In this document: piece after piece, positions 43,960 through 55,386 of the stretch
How positions within the stretch are numbered: position 1 is the stretch's first letter
Layout of the letters: each line of letters opens with the position of its first letter
Assembly: GCF_900188315.1 (NCBI RefSeq)
Contig: NZ_LT897781.1
Location: 2,418,001 to 2,482,000, forward strand
Direction: 5' to 3'
DNA length: 64,000 nucleotides
Origin: Marinobacter sp. es.042
Lineage (GTDB): Bacteria > Pseudomonadota > Gammaproteobacteria > Pseudomonadales > Oleiphilaceae
The notes under the pieces: generated by a model
The model's database searches: none
What the model was told of the DNA's origin: nothing
What the model saw: only the letters and a program-made list of their open reading frames with translations
Made by a program: the position numbers and the translations under genes

Positions 43960-44766
43960 TCAGTAACCCGAACTATTCTGATCCAGCTCGAACTGGAAAT
44001 CGTCTGCCCGGCGGACTTCCGTTGCGAAGCCGCCGGAATCGTGGAATTCGAACCAGCGGTAACCGGGCGGTAAATCCTCTACCGAGAACTTGCTGGAACC
44101 GGAGGTGAACTGGATGCAGGTGGACGGCGTGGCCAACAGCTGCACGCCGTTGCGCTCGATCTCGTGCTCCTGATGGATATGCCCCCACAACACGATCCTG
44201 ACCTGAGGAAATCGATCTAGCACCTGCCAGAACGCATCGCGATTGGTGAGACCAATTTTCTCCATCCAGTCGGAGCCGATATCCACCGGATGATGATGGA
44301 GTGCAATCACTGCCGGTATGTCCGGATGCTGCTCAAGCGTCTCCGAGAGGAACGCCAGTTCGGATTCAGCCAGAGCGCCGAAAACCTTGCCGGGCACAGA
44401 GGAATCCAGCATCACAAATTGCCAGCCACCCTGAATCACGTGACGATCAGAAGCGTTGTACTCGCGAGAAACTTGGAGCAGGTTATCGATATGATCGTGA
44501 TTACCAGCGATCCAGACTGAGGGACAGGAAAAGGACTTCAGGCTCTCACCAAAGACGCGGTACGCTTCCACCGACCCGTCTTGAGCGAGATCCCCGGTAG
44601 CCAGAATCAGATCCGGCTGACCGTGCACTTTCAATACCTCTGCAATAACCGCCTGCAGGCTTTCCCGGGTTCTAACGCCCAACAGATCTCCGTCGGCACG
44701 CGCCATCAGGTGCGGATCAGTCAGCTGCAGTACCCGCAGTGGCCGGTTTTTTTCCTTCGTGGTCAT
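43960..44766 (-). CDS. cpdA: 3',5'-cyclic AMP phosphodiesterase CpdA
   Basis: Class III cAMP phosphodiesterase lowering cAMP and so CRP/Vfr activity. Metal-binding motifs are all present in 268 residues: DPHLM near 17, GDLAQDG near 58, GNHDH near 88, HHHPVD near 156 and GHIHQEHE near 193. Gene order nudF-DUF1249-cpdA is the same as nudF-yqiB-cpdA in E. coli, although here a 190-nt gap precedes cpdA. Confidence 0.95.
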   Translation of the reverse strand: MTTKEKNRPLRVLQLTDPHLMARADGDLLGVRTRESLQAVIAEVLKVHGQPDLILATGDLAQDGSVEAYRVFGESLKSFSCPSVWIAGNHDHIDNLLQVSREYNASDRHVIQGGWQFVMLDSSVPGKVFGALAESELAFLSETLEQHPDIPAVIALHHHPVDIGSDWMEKIGLTNRDAFWQVLDRFPQVRIVLWGHIHQEHEIERNGVQLLATPSTCIQFTSGSSKFSVEDLPPGYRWFEFHDSGGFATEVRRADDFQFELDQNSSGY

Positions 44767-44968
44767 GGCGTTCTGGATCTACTCGCTGGCAATACGTGGT
44801 CTGATCACAAGTGTACGACGCCGATTCACAGATTTATCACTTTCGAATCGAACCCGGGTCACATTCTGGCAAGGCTTAGTCGATATATTGCAATTTTTGA
44901 CAACTATGGCACATCGGTACGCCATAGCCACACCACTTTAGTACAGGATAAGCGTGTATCGGACCGCC

Positions 44969-45454
44969 TCAGTCGACGCCTTCGCCGGCGGACCAAGCTG
45001 CATGTTCCATGGGCAGGTGACCAAACCTCAAACAGTAATCCAGCCAATCGGCGAGGAAGCCGTTGACCTGGACCTTTTCATCCGGATGGTGCATGAAGCG
45101 ATTGGGGTAATCGTTGACGGGAGCAATCTGGCGATCACGGTAGCAGCTGATCACTTCCGCCATGCTGGCGTCGTGGTAGACCCGTACGGTCATTTGCGGG
45201 TTGTTTAACCAACGACCGGAATTATGAACCTGCTCAAGCAACAGGGTTTCGGTGAACTTTGCTGTCTGGAGCACCTGAATCCGGACTCGTCCCAGGTAGT
45301 GGTTCTCCCGATGCAGCTCGAATTCGCACACGGGCTTGCCGTCCACTTCCAGCTGCCTCAGCTTACGGAGCCGCTGATAGTTTCCGTCACACAGGGCGCC
45401 GAGCTGCCTGAGATCCGGAACATACCGCCTGGGTTTCATGGTCCACTCGCCCAT
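44969..45454 (-). CDS. DUF1249 family protein (YqiB-like)
   Basis: Cytoplasmic protein of 161 residues with no membrane segment or known catalytic motif. Landmarks of the family are YVPDLRQLGALCDGNYQRLRKL near the N-terminus and YPNRFMHHPDEKVQVNGFLADWLDYCL near the end. ATG 45454 overlaps the nudF stop (TGATG) with AAGGGTG upstream; an in-frame extension to 45499 would run into nudF. Function is unknown; its fixed place between nudF and cpdA suggests a link to nucleotide signalling, which is inference. Confidence 0.88.
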   Translation of the reverse strand: MGEWTMKPRRYVPDLRQLGALCDGNYQRLRKLRQLEVDGKPVCEFELHRENHYLGRVRIQVLQTAKFTETLLLEQVHNSGRWLNNPQMTVRVYHDASMAEVISCYRDRQIAPVNDYPNRFMHHPDEKVQVNGFLADWLDYCLRFGHLPMEHAAWSAGEGVD

Positions 45455-46071
45455 CACTGCCACCCTTTCCTCAAACGGGCCCGATTCAGCTCGAGCCACT
45501 GCAGGGCTATAATGGCGGCCGCGTTGTTGATGCGACCATCGTGGATCATCGCTATGGCATCGTCGGATGACACCACATGGGCACGGATATCCTCATGCTC
45601 ATGTTCCATACCATACAGGCCACCGGCATCTGCGGTGCTGACACGCCCGCAATAAAGGTGAATCATTTCCGTGCTGCCGCCGGGTGATACCAGGTAATCG
45701 CAGATTTTTTCCAGCGGCTCAAAGGTAAGTCCGGCCTCTTCCTGGCCCTCACGTTGAGCGACTTCTTCAGGGCTCTCGCCGTCTTCGTTCATACCAGCTA
45801 CCAGCTCCAGCAGCCAAGGCGACTGATCACGGCCCAGGGCACCAAGACGGAACTGCTCAAGAAGGACTACCTCGTCCCGTTCCGGGTCGTAGGGAAGTAC
45901 ACAGGTGGCATCGCCACGAATGAAGAGTTCTCGGGTAAACACCGGCATGTCCCGGCCGTCAAAACGCGGATGGGTCAACCAGAGCTTATCCATGCGGAAG
46001 AAGCCCTGGAAGACGGTTTCACGTTTTTCAACGTTGACGTCGTCGGCGTTGAACTGGAACGGTTTGGCCAT
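45454..46071 (-). CDS. nudF: ADP-ribose pyrophosphatase NudF
   Basis: Nudix hydrolase cleaving ADP-ribose to AMP and ribose 5-phosphate. The Nudix box GMNEDGESPEEVAQREGQEE spans about residues 96-115 of 205, followed by the acidic SPGGSTEMIHLYCG region that supplies the catalytic loop. Coupled to the DUF1249 gene by overlapping codons. Lies 61 nt after thiC. Confidence 0.95.
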   Translation of the reverse strand: MAKPFQFNADDVNVEKRETVFQGFFRMDKLWLTHPRFDGRDMPVFTRELFIRGDATCVLPYDPERDEVVLLEQFRLGALGRDQSPWLLELVAGMNEDGESPEEVAQREGQEEAGLTFEPLEKICDYLVSPGGSTEMIHLYCGRVSTADAGGLYGMEHEHEDIRAHVVSSDDAIAMIHDGRINNAAAIIALQWLELNRARLRKGWQ

Positions 46072-46132
46072 TTTTTGTCCGGTCGTTGAATCGACTTGGA
46101 ACGATAGCCTTTAGTTGGGTATTACTTCAAGT

Positions 46133-48217
<2,085 letters not shown>

Positions 48218-48402
48218 CGCGATTCTGTAATGCGTGACACCCAGAATGGGTGCCATTTGCAAGTGTAGAGCTGCGGGCAATTATTGTCCATAATGGCCAA
48301 CCAGACCCGTCTGCCCATGAAAACGGGGATCACGCGTGCCCGCCAATCCGACACGCATCCCGTTTACCCGGCAAAGATGCGTAACCGTATTCAGGAGACA
48401 CA

Positions 48403-49785
48403 ATGAAGAAGCGATTGCTTTCAGGACTTATTGGCCTCATGGCGGCCCAGCCCGCCCTTTCCATGGATCTGGTCGAGACCTATGAGAAAGCACTGTCCTA
48501 CGACTCCGGCATTGCCGCCGCGCGAGCAAGTTTTGAAGCTCAACAGGCGGCCAGCGATGTCAGCCAGAGCGCATTATTGCCGCAAATTGGTGCCTTTGGT
48601 GAGGGCAACTACATTGATGTAGACGGGCCGAGCCAGGACAACAGCTATCAGGAACTGAATTACGGTGTCCAGTTAACACAGCCACTGTTCCGGGCTGACG
48701 CCTGGTTTCGCTATGACGCCAGCAAGTTCCAGACCGAATCGGCCCGGGCCGAATACAACCTCGCCCAGCAGCAACTGATCCTGGATGTTGCAACCGCGTA
48801 CTTCAACGTTCTGCGGGCCCGGGACACAGTCACCACCGCCCGGGCAACCGAGGCCGCTATCCAGCGCCAGTATGAGCAGGCTCAGGAACGGTTTGACGTG
48901 GGCCTGATTGCCATAACCGAGGTCTATGAGGCCCGCGCCAGCTACGACGACAGCAAGAGCCAGCGTATTGCCGCCGAAAACCAGCTCAACGTGGCCCGTG
49001 AACAACTGGCGCGACTGACCGGCGAATACGCCGAAGAACTGGACAATTTGCGCCAGAATTTCCCCCTGGGCCGCCCCGATCCGATGGATCCATCTGCCTG
49101 GGAAGCAACCGCCCTGGAGCAGAACTGGTCAATCCAGTCTGCTCTGTTTGAGCTCAACGCCAACGAGGCCGGACTTCGTGAAGCCAAGGCCGGCCACTAT
49201 CCGACGCTGGATCTGAACGCGTCCTACGGCAAAACAGACCTGAACGGCATTGACGGCGCCAACGCACCGATCACAAGCCAGCAAGACGGCACCACGACTC
49301 GAGGAACCATCGGGCTTACCCTGAATGTACCCCTCTACTCTGGCGGTGGCACTCAAGCCGGCGTCCGCCAGCAGCGCTCACTGGTAACCGTTGCTGAGCA
49401 GTCGTTGAACACCGTTCGCCGGGATGTTCGTGTAAACACGAGAAGTCTGTTTCTGACCGTCAACAATAACATTGAAACCGCATCGGCGCTGGAACAGACC
49501 ATTGTCTCCCGCCGCAGCGCACTCGACGCGACCCGTGCAGGATATGAGGTGGGAACCCGGAACATTGTGGAAGTGCTGGATGCCGAGAGAGCCTATTACG
49601 TTGCCCTGCGGGATTACGCCAACGCCCGCTACGACTACGTGATCAACTCCCTTCAGCTTAAACAGGCCGCCGGCACCCTGAGCCCCCAGGACCTGATCGA
49701 GCTGAACAATTGGCTGAGCGCGGCTGCTCCGGGGATCGAGGCACTGGCCAACGAAGAAGAAACCCTGGACGACCCGACCCGATGA
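48403..49785 (+). CDS. tolC: TolC family outer-membrane efflux/secretion channel
   Basis: Trimeric outer-membrane channel used by RND pumps and type I secretion. The 460-residue precursor has a signal peptide (MKKRLLSGLIGLMAAQPALS) and two repeated OEP domains rich in heptad coiled coil; family landmarks are LLPQIGAFGEGNY near residue 60, QQLILDVATAYFNVLRA near 123 and NIVEVLDAERAYYVA near 387. Beside the nudF-DUF1249-cpdA set as in E. coli, here with thiC between. The short acidic tail is variable in the family. Confidence 0.94.
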   Translation: MKKRLLSGLIGLMAAQPALSMDLVETYEKALSYDSGIAAARASFEAQQAASDVSQSALLPQIGAFGEGNYIDVDGPSQDNSYQELNYGVQLTQPLFRADAWFRYDASKFQTESARAEYNLAQQQLILDVATAYFNVLRARDTVTTARATEAAIQRQYEQAQERFDVGLIAITEVYEARASYDDSKSQRIAAENQLNVAREQLARLTGEYAEELDNLRQNFPLGRPDPMDPSAWEATALEQNWSIQSALFELNANEAGLREAKAGHYPTLDLNASYGKTDLNGIDGANAPITSQQDGTTTRGTIGLTLNVPLYSGGGTQAGVRQQRSLVTVAEQSLNTVRRDVRVNTRSLFLTVNNNIETASALEQTIVSRRSALDATRAGYEVGTRNIVEVLDAERAYYVALRDYANARYDYVINSLQLKQAAGTLSPQDLIELNNWLSAAAPGIEALANEEETLDDPTR

Positions 49786-49790
49786 CTGTG

Positions 49791-49823
49791 AGGGCGGGCC
49801 CTACGGGCTCGCCCTGGCTTTTC
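49791..49823. terminator. Terminator between tolC and waaA
   Basis: Eleven-bp stem AGGGCGGGCCC/GGGCTCGCCCT (one G-T pair) with a 3-nt loop, followed by GGCTTTT on the plus strand. It lies 5 nt after the tolC stop and 11 nt from the convergent waaA stop. Confidence 0.8.
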
Positions 49824-49833
49824 GGGAGACAGG

Positions 49834-51087
49834 TCAGACCCGTTCGATAATGCCGTCAACCACCTTGTCGAGTGCACCCCGGTTCTTGTTAACAACCTCC
49901 AGCGCTCGCTGCCCAATCGCTTCACGTTCCCGGTTATCGCTAAAGAGGGACGACACATGAGCGGCCAGCTCATCCGCATCGGAAACCAGTTTTACCCCCC
50001 GATCATCCAGAAGGCGCTGGTAAATCGTCTCGAAATTGAAGATGTGAGGACCTGAAAACACCGGGATGCCCCATCCAGCAGGCTCGAGGGGATTATGGCC
50101 ACCGCGCTCGATCAGCGAGCCGCCAACGAATGCCAGGTCGCTGGCACCGTAGAGCATCATCAGCTCACCCATGGTATCTCCCAGATATACCTGGGCCTTG
50201 CCCGGATCTTCTCCACGAGACCGACGGGCCAGAGCCAGCCCTTCCTTCACCGCCCTTTCCGCCACCGGCTCGAAACGGTCGGGGTGTCTCGGAACCAGAA
50301 TCAACAACGCCTTGGGGTGGTCTGCCAGAACCCTGCCATGGGCGGTCAGCAACTCATCATTCTCACTGCCATGAGTGCTGCCGGCAATCCAGACCGGCCG
50401 ACCCGCCAGCTTCTGTCGAAGCGCCGCGGCCGCCGCTCTCACATTCTCCGGAATATCCACATCAAATTTGACGCTTCCCGTAACGGCCACTTTCGCCGGG
50501 GCAACTCCGATCCGGCGAAACCTCTCGGCGTCTTTTTCGGCCTGGGCAGCCACCCAGCTGATGCTGCGCATGATAGGCGCAGCCAGGCCGCGGACGCGCT
50601 CGTAACCGCGAGCGGAACGCTCAGACAGCCGGGCATTGATCAAAAATACGGGAACGCGGCGGGCCCGGCACTGGCGAATCATGTTCGGCCAGATTTCGGT
50701 CTCCATGATAACCAGAATCCGGGGATTGGCGCGGTCGAGGAAGCGACGAATAGAACCTGGCGTATCGTAAGGAGCGTAGGCGTACTGGACTTGATCACCG
50801 AACATCTTGCGCGCTTGAGACAGGCCGGTGTCTGTCATGGCCGTCATCAGGATAGTTATGCCCGGGTTTCGGGCCAACAGGCGCCGCACCATTGGCGCAG
50901 CCGCTATGGTTTCACCTACCGAGACAGCATGAACCCAGACGACCGTACCGCTTGCCCGCGGCACGATGCCCAGGCGCTGGTACCAGTTGCGCCTCAGTTC
51001 CGGAGCTCGGCGACCGTGCCACCAGAGACGCAGGAGGATGAACGGCAGGAACAGCCTAATAAGCTGGGAATAGATAAATTGCAGCAC
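49834..51087 (-). CDS. waaA: 3-deoxy-D-manno-octulosonic acid transferase
   Basis: Adds Kdo to lipid IVA at the inner face of the inner membrane. GTG 51087 (MLQFIYSQLIRLFLPFIL) is chosen: GGAG lies 6 nt upstream and the hydrophobic N-terminal anchor begins at once; an upstream in-frame start at 51126 adds a sequence unlike the family. In 417 residues: GRRAPELRRNWYQRLG near 24, VWVHAVSVGETIAAAP near 48, WIAGSTHGSEND near 237 and GGSLIERGGHNPLEPAGWG near 306. Divergent from an LpxL-type acyltransferase. Confidence 0.95.
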   Translation of the reverse strand: MLQFIYSQLIRLFLPFILLRLWWHGRRAPELRRNWYQRLGIVPRASGTVVWVHAVSVGETIAAAPMVRRLLARNPGITILMTAMTDTGLSQARKMFGDQVQYAYAPYDTPGSIRRFLDRANPRILVIMETEIWPNMIRQCRARRVPVFLINARLSERSARGYERVRGLAAPIMRSISWVAAQAEKDAERFRRIGVAPAKVAVTGSVKFDVDIPENVRAAAAALRQKLAGRPVWIAGSTHGSENDELLTAHGRVLADHPKALLILVPRHPDRFEPVAERAVKEGLALARRSRGEDPGKAQVYLGDTMGELMMLYGASDLAFVGGSLIERGGHNPLEPAGWGIPVFSGPHIFNFETIYQRLLDDRGVKLVSDADELAAHVSSLFSDNREREAIGQRALEVVNKNRGALDKVVDGIIERV

Positions 51088-51208
51088 ACAGGACTCCGGG
51101 CAAAACAGTGCGCTATCATAGCGCAAAACCTATTGATTTGCTTCCGATTGATCGCCAGTGCCACAGTGCCAGCATCAATCAAACAAGACCTCGCAGGACC
51201 TGCATTAC

Positions 51209-52156
51209 GTGAAAAAGAAATATCGCAAATTACCGCGAAACACAGACTACTCGGCGTACCGCCACCCGCGCTGGTGGCCTACCTGGCTGGGCATTTTCCT
51301 GATGTGGTGTGTGTCCCGGCTGCCGATACGCGTTCAATGGTGGCTGGGAAAACTGGCAGGCCTGCTGGCCTTCCGCCTTGCCCGAAGTCGTCGGCACATC
51401 GCGGAAGTGAACATCAGGTTGTGCTTCCCGGAGCTCACCAGTACTCAACAATCGGCTCTGGTTCGGAAAGCCTTCATTGCCAATGGGATTGGCTTGCTGG
51501 AGCTTGGTATTGCCTGGTTTCGTAACCCGGCCAAACTGACGGGCATCACGAGAGTCCACGGCCTTGAGCATTTTGAGGATGCCCTGGCCGGTGGCACAGG
51601 CGTCTTATTGCTGGGGGGGCATTACAGCACCCTGGATCTGGGCGGTAGCCTGGTAACCGAGTTCATTGAAGCCGATGTCATGCAACGGGATCATAACAAC
51701 CCGTTGATGAACGCAGTCATGACAAGGGCCAGGGAACGCCGCTATGGCACCGTGCTCGGCGCCAGAGACCTGCGAGGCCTATTCCGCAGCCTGAAGAAAA
51801 ACCGAGCAGTCTGGTACGCCACGGACCAGGATTACGGTCGCAAGGATATTGTCTTTGCTCCGTTTTTCGGAATACCGGCGGGCACCATTACCGCCACCTC
51901 CCGGATTGCAGAACGCAGTGGCTGCAAGGTGGTTCCGTTCAGCCATTTCCGGCGTGACGATGGGCCGGGTTACGACATTTACTTCCACCCGGCCCTCGAG
52001 AATTTTCCCAGCGGCGATGATCTTCAGGATGCAACACTGATCAACCAGACTATCGAGCGAGAGGTTCGGCGAGCGCCGGATCAGTATCTCTGGATGCATC
52101 GACGATTCAAGACCCGCCCGGACGAGAATGACCCCGGCTTCTACAAACGCCGGTAA
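51209..52156 (+). CDS. LpxL-type lipid A acyltransferase
   Basis: Transfers a fatty acyl chain from ACP to the lipid A precursor. The HX4D motif is GGHYSTLDLGG near residue 132, with one membrane helix near 26-46 (WWPTWLGIFLMWCVSRLP), ATDQDYGRKDIVFAPFFG near 204 and YLWMHRRFKTRP near the end, as in LpxL/LpxP. GTG 51209 follows AGGA; an earlier GTG at 51158 is possible. 315 residues. Divergent from waaA by 121 nt, consistent with a lipid A/Kdo role. LpxL versus LpxP/LpxM cannot be settled. Confidence 0.9.
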   Translation: MKKKYRKLPRNTDYSAYRHPRWWPTWLGIFLMWCVSRLPIRVQWWLGKLAGLLAFRLARSRRHIAEVNIRLCFPELTSTQQSALVRKAFIANGIGLLELGIAWFRNPAKLTGITRVHGLEHFEDALAGGTGVLLLGGHYSTLDLGGSLVTEFIEADVMQRDHNNPLMNAVMTRARERRYGTVLGARDLRGLFRSLKKNRAVWYATDQDYGRKDIVFAPFFGIPAGTITATSRIAERSGCKVVPFSHFRRDDGPGYDIYFHPALENFPSGDDLQDATLINQTIEREVRRAPDQYLWMHRRFKTRPDENDPGFYKRR

Positions 52157-52203
52157 CGCAGAACCCTGGCAATACGGAGGCCGGCAGTGCATGCCGGAAC
52201 ACC

Positions 52204-53199
52204 ATGGCCAAACCAGAGCCCAGAACGCAGGATGCATCCACACCGGTGGTGTGGCTTGTGACAGACAGCAAGCCTGGCCACAGGAACCAACTGAAGGGGC
52301 TCGGTAATCGCCTTCGCGTCCTGACCGGCGCAAGCACCTACTGGGTCGACGCCTCCGCCATGAAAACTCCGCTGTGGCGAGCACTGCTGGGCGCACCGCC
52401 ACAAATGGAGGCGTCACTGCCTCGCCCTGATCTGGTCATTGCGGCCGGGTCTGGCACGCACCGGCTGCTGCTTGCCCTGCGCAAGCTTCGTGGAACCCGT
52501 ACACTTGTCATCATGAAGCCCGGGTTCCCGCTGTCTCTGGTCAGCGGCGCGCTGATCCCGGCCCACGATCGAGTGCAGGCCAGCCCGAAAGTCCTGTTGA
52601 CGGAAGGGGTTCTGAATACCATTACTCCCCTGGCCAGAATCACCGAAAAACGGGAAGCGCTCTTGCTCATCGGCGGGCCCTCACCGCATTTCGACTGGGA
52701 CGGCGACGTCGTCCTGGGCCAGGTATCGCATCTGATCGGCCATTACCCCGACTGGCGCTGGACCATCAGCACCTCCCGGCGAACACCGACACCCCTGCAG
52801 GAACGCCTCGAGGAGATGGCCGGGCTGAGAGTTACCGTCGTTCACCCCGGGCAGACCCACGAAGACTGGCTCAGCCACCAACTCTCGGCCTCAAGAGCCG
52901 TCTGGGTGACGCCGGACAGCATGTCCATGGTCTGTGAGGCCTCAACCTCCGGGGTGCCAACCGGCCTGTTCGAATTGCCGGCCAGAACCGGCAGCCGGGT
53001 CATGGAGGGTGTGGAACGGCTGGTCCGGGACGGCTATGTTGCCAAGTGGACAGACCATGCCAGCGTCATGGCTGGCAGAGCCGACCATGAAAAGACTCTC
53101 TGGGAGGCCAATCGTGCAGCCCGCTGGGTCCTGGAGCAAGGACTCCTGCCAAAGAGCCAGAAAACCAATCAACGCCTGCACAAGGGGACCAAACCTTGA
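52204..53199 (+). CDS. ELM1-family (mitochondrial fission ELM1-like) protein
   Basis: Bacterial member of the family named after plant ELM1; biochemical function unknown. The 331 residues carry the usual start VVWLVTDSKPGHRNQLKGLG near 16-35, IAAGSGTHRLLLAL near 79, LLIGGPSPHFDWD near 154 and WVTPDSMSMVCEASTSGVPTG near 238, the last resembling the donor-binding end of GT-B glycosyltransferases. Its stop overlaps the start of the next glycosyltransferase, so a role in cell-surface glycan synthesis is likely by context only. Confidence 0.85.
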   Translation: MAKPEPRTQDASTPVVWLVTDSKPGHRNQLKGLGNRLRVLTGASTYWVDASAMKTPLWRALLGAPPQMEASLPRPDLVIAAGSGTHRLLLALRKLRGTRTLVIMKPGFPLSLVSGALIPAHDRVQASPKVLLTEGVLNTITPLARITEKREALLLIGGPSPHFDWDGDVVLGQVSHLIGHYPDWRWTISTSRRTPTPLQERLEEMAGLRVTVVHPGQTHEDWLSHQLSASRAVWVTPDSMSMVCEASTSGVPTGLFELPARTGSRVMEGVERLVRDGYVAKWTDHASVMAGRADHEKTLWEANRAARWVLEQGLLPKSQKTNQRLHKGTKP

Positions 53200-54311
53200 G
53201 AATTCTTCAGGCACTTCCGGCGCTTTACAGTGGCGGCGTGGAAAGGGGGACCGTAGAATTCGCTGCGGACCTGGTTAAACGCGGCCACGAATCCTATGTC
53301 GTCTCCAAGGGCGGCCCCATGGCGGAACAACTGCGGGGACAGGGTTCGACGCATATTTTCATGCCGATTCACCGGAAGAATCCAGCGTCCTTCGGGCAAA
53401 TCCTGCCGATGCGAAAACTGCTTCTTGAACTGAAGCCGGACATCGTTCATGTCCGCTCACGCATGCCCGCCTGGATTATCTTCCTGGCTCTGAAAAGCAT
53501 CCCGAAACGGGACCGCCCGGCGGTTGTGTCCACCTTCCACGGCATGTATTCCGTGACTCCCTACAGCGCCATCATGACTCGCGCCGATCACATCATTGCC
53601 GTGTCGCAGTGTGTGCGGGATTACGTGATAAGCAACTACCACGTACCCGAAGAAAAGCTGACCGTCATCCAGCGGGGCGTGGATGTGGATGCCTTTCATC
53701 AGCGCGAGCTTCCACAGCAATGGCTGGACCGTTGGTTCCGTCAGTATCCACAGCTTGCCGGGAAGAAAATCATCATGATGCCGGGGCGGATTTCCCGCTG
53801 GAAAGGCCAGTTGGATTTCCTGGCCATGATGGCGAAACTGGTTCAGGAGCGGCCCGATTGCCACGGTATTATTGTGGGTGGTGCGGAGCCGGGCAAGGAG
53901 CATTTTCTGGACGAACTGGAGAAGGAGCGGTCTCGCCTGGACCTGACCGAAAAGGTCAGCTTCCTGGGACAGCGCAATGACATGACCAACCTGTACCTGC
54001 TCTCCGACGTGGTCTGTCACATGAGCACCAAACCCGAGCCCTTTGGCCGGACAGTGACCGAAGCCCTGGCTTCGGGAACACCGGTCGTGGCCTATAATCG
54101 TGGCGGGGCGGCGGAAACACTGCAGGCGTGCTTCCGGGAAGGCCTGGTGGCGCCGGATAACGTGGAGGAGTTCGCACAGGCCGTTTCCCGGATGTTGGAT
54201 GCCGGGCCTCCGGCCATTGAGATCCCTTATCGGTTCCGCCTGGAGGCACAGACCGAAGCGAGCCTGGCCGTTTACGAGACGGTGCTGCAGAATGCCGCAG
54301 GCCGATCATGA
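53196..54311 (+). CDS. Glycosyltransferase family 4
   Basis: GT-B enzyme expected to add a sugar to lipopolysaccharide core or a related glycan. TTG start at 53196 overlaps the preceding stop (TTGA) and has AAGGGG upstream. The 371-residue protein shows the acceptor-side ALYSGGVERGTVEFAADL near 9, PGRISRWKGQLDFL near 196 and the donor EX7E motif KPEPFGRTVTEALASG near 278. The next glycosyltransferase starts inside its last codons (ATGA). Sugar and acceptor are unknown. Confidence 0.9.
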   Translation: MRILQALPALYSGGVERGTVEFAADLVKRGHESYVVSKGGPMAEQLRGQGSTHIFMPIHRKNPASFGQILPMRKLLLELKPDIVHVRSRMPAWIIFLALKSIPKRDRPAVVSTFHGMYSVTPYSAIMTRADHIIAVSQCVRDYVISNYHVPEEKLTVIQRGVDVDAFHQRELPQQWLDRWFRQYPQLAGKKIIMMPGRISRWKGQLDFLAMMAKLVQERPDCHGIIVGGAEPGKEHFLDELEKERSRLDLTEKVSFLGQRNDMTNLYLLSDVVCHMSTKPEPFGRTVTEALASGTPVVAYNRGGAAETLQACFREGLVAPDNVEEFAQAVSRMLDAGPPAIEIPYRFRLEAQTEASLAVYETVLQNAAGRS

Positions 54312-55363
54312 GCTCACCGCCCCGATTAACGATCGCCCTGCTGATTGCCACGCCAGGCACAACCTGGGGCGGCATGGAAAAACACACCGCCGATCTGGCA
54401 GCCAACCTGGCCAGACGGGGGCATTGCGTCCATGTAGTGGCTCACAAAGACTACCGGGATAGATTTCATTCCGGCATCCACTTTCATGCGCTGCCCGTTC
54501 AACTGGGGCGACGGAACCTCTGGCTCCAACTGGCCCTCCGCCGGCGACTTCGAGAAATAGCACCTGATATTCTGCACGCCCAGGGCAACAAGGCTGCGCA
54601 GCTCGCCGCTAAAACCGGAAGCCTTGCCCGAGTGCGAATCGGCACGGTGCACGGCACCAAGTCCAGCCATAAGGCCTTTGATCGCCTCGACGAGATTATT
54701 GCCGTAAGCCCCAGGATTCTGGCTACTCTGCGACACCCCCGGAAACACCTTATCTACAACGGCGTGGATTCCGGGAGCGAACGAACAACAACAGACGACG
54801 GCCCGGAGCTACCGTCAGGAGTCACCAATGTAATCGCCGTCGGACGACTCGAATCCGTCAAAGGTTTTGATGCGCTGATCAGGGCCTGGGCCATGCTCGG
54901 CGATTCGGCACATCGCTGCCATCTGACCATTTTTGGCGAAGGCAGCCAGCGATCACGGCTTGAGCACTTGATTCGCCAGTTGAAACTGGAACCCTCGGTA
55001 ACCCTCGCAGGGTTCCGGGAGAATCTGGCGCCCATCTACGACAGGGCCGAATTGACGGTGGTCAGCTCGGAACGGGAAGGCTTTCCCTATGTACTGGCGG
55101 AGTCCCTTCTCAGTGGTTGCCCCGTGGTCTCCACTCCGGTGTCCGGACCGCGGGATATTCTTCCAGCAACGTCTCTCAGCGCAGGCCATCGGGATCGGGA
55201 CCTTGCCGAACTCATAGCGCGAGCGCTCTCTGATCTGGAAACACTGAAACAGAGCGAGCAGCCCGCCATGGCATTTGCCCGTAAAACTCTCACGATCAAC
55301 GCCATGGCGGAGCAAACGGAAGCGCTGTACCTGAGGGCAATGGGCGAGCAACGAGGCACCTGA
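54308..55363 (+). CDS. Glycosyltransferase family 4
   Basis: Second GT-B transferase of the run, 351 residues. PGTTWGGMEKHTADLAANLARRG lies near residues 16-38, VIAVGRLESVKGFDALIRAW near 177, and the donor motif SEREGFPYVLAESLLSG near 255. Coupled to the upstream gene by ATGA, so 52204-55363 forms one three-gene unit. No membrane helices. Specificity cannot be read from sequence. Confidence 0.9.
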   Translation: MSSPPRLTIALLIATPGTTWGGMEKHTADLAANLARRGHCVHVVAHKDYRDRFHSGIHFHALPVQLGRRNLWLQLALRRRLREIAPDILHAQGNKAAQLAAKTGSLARVRIGTVHGTKSSHKAFDRLDEIIAVSPRILATLRHPRKHLIYNGVDSGSERTTTDDGPELPSGVTNVIAVGRLESVKGFDALIRAWAMLGDSAHRCHLTIFGEGSQRSRLEHLIRQLKLEPSVTLAGFRENLAPIYDRAELTVVSSEREGFPYVLAESLLSGCPVVSTPVSGPRDILPATSLSAGHRDRDLAELIARALSDLETLKQSEQPAMAFARKTLTINAMAEQTEALYLRAMGEQRGT

Positions 55364-55386
55364 TGTCCGCTGTATTCGGCAGAGAC

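Noticed and set aside
45454..45499. N-terminal extension of the DUF1249 protein
   Set aside because: It would lie wholly within nudF; the ATG at 45454 has its own ribosome-binding site and the usual coupled overlap.
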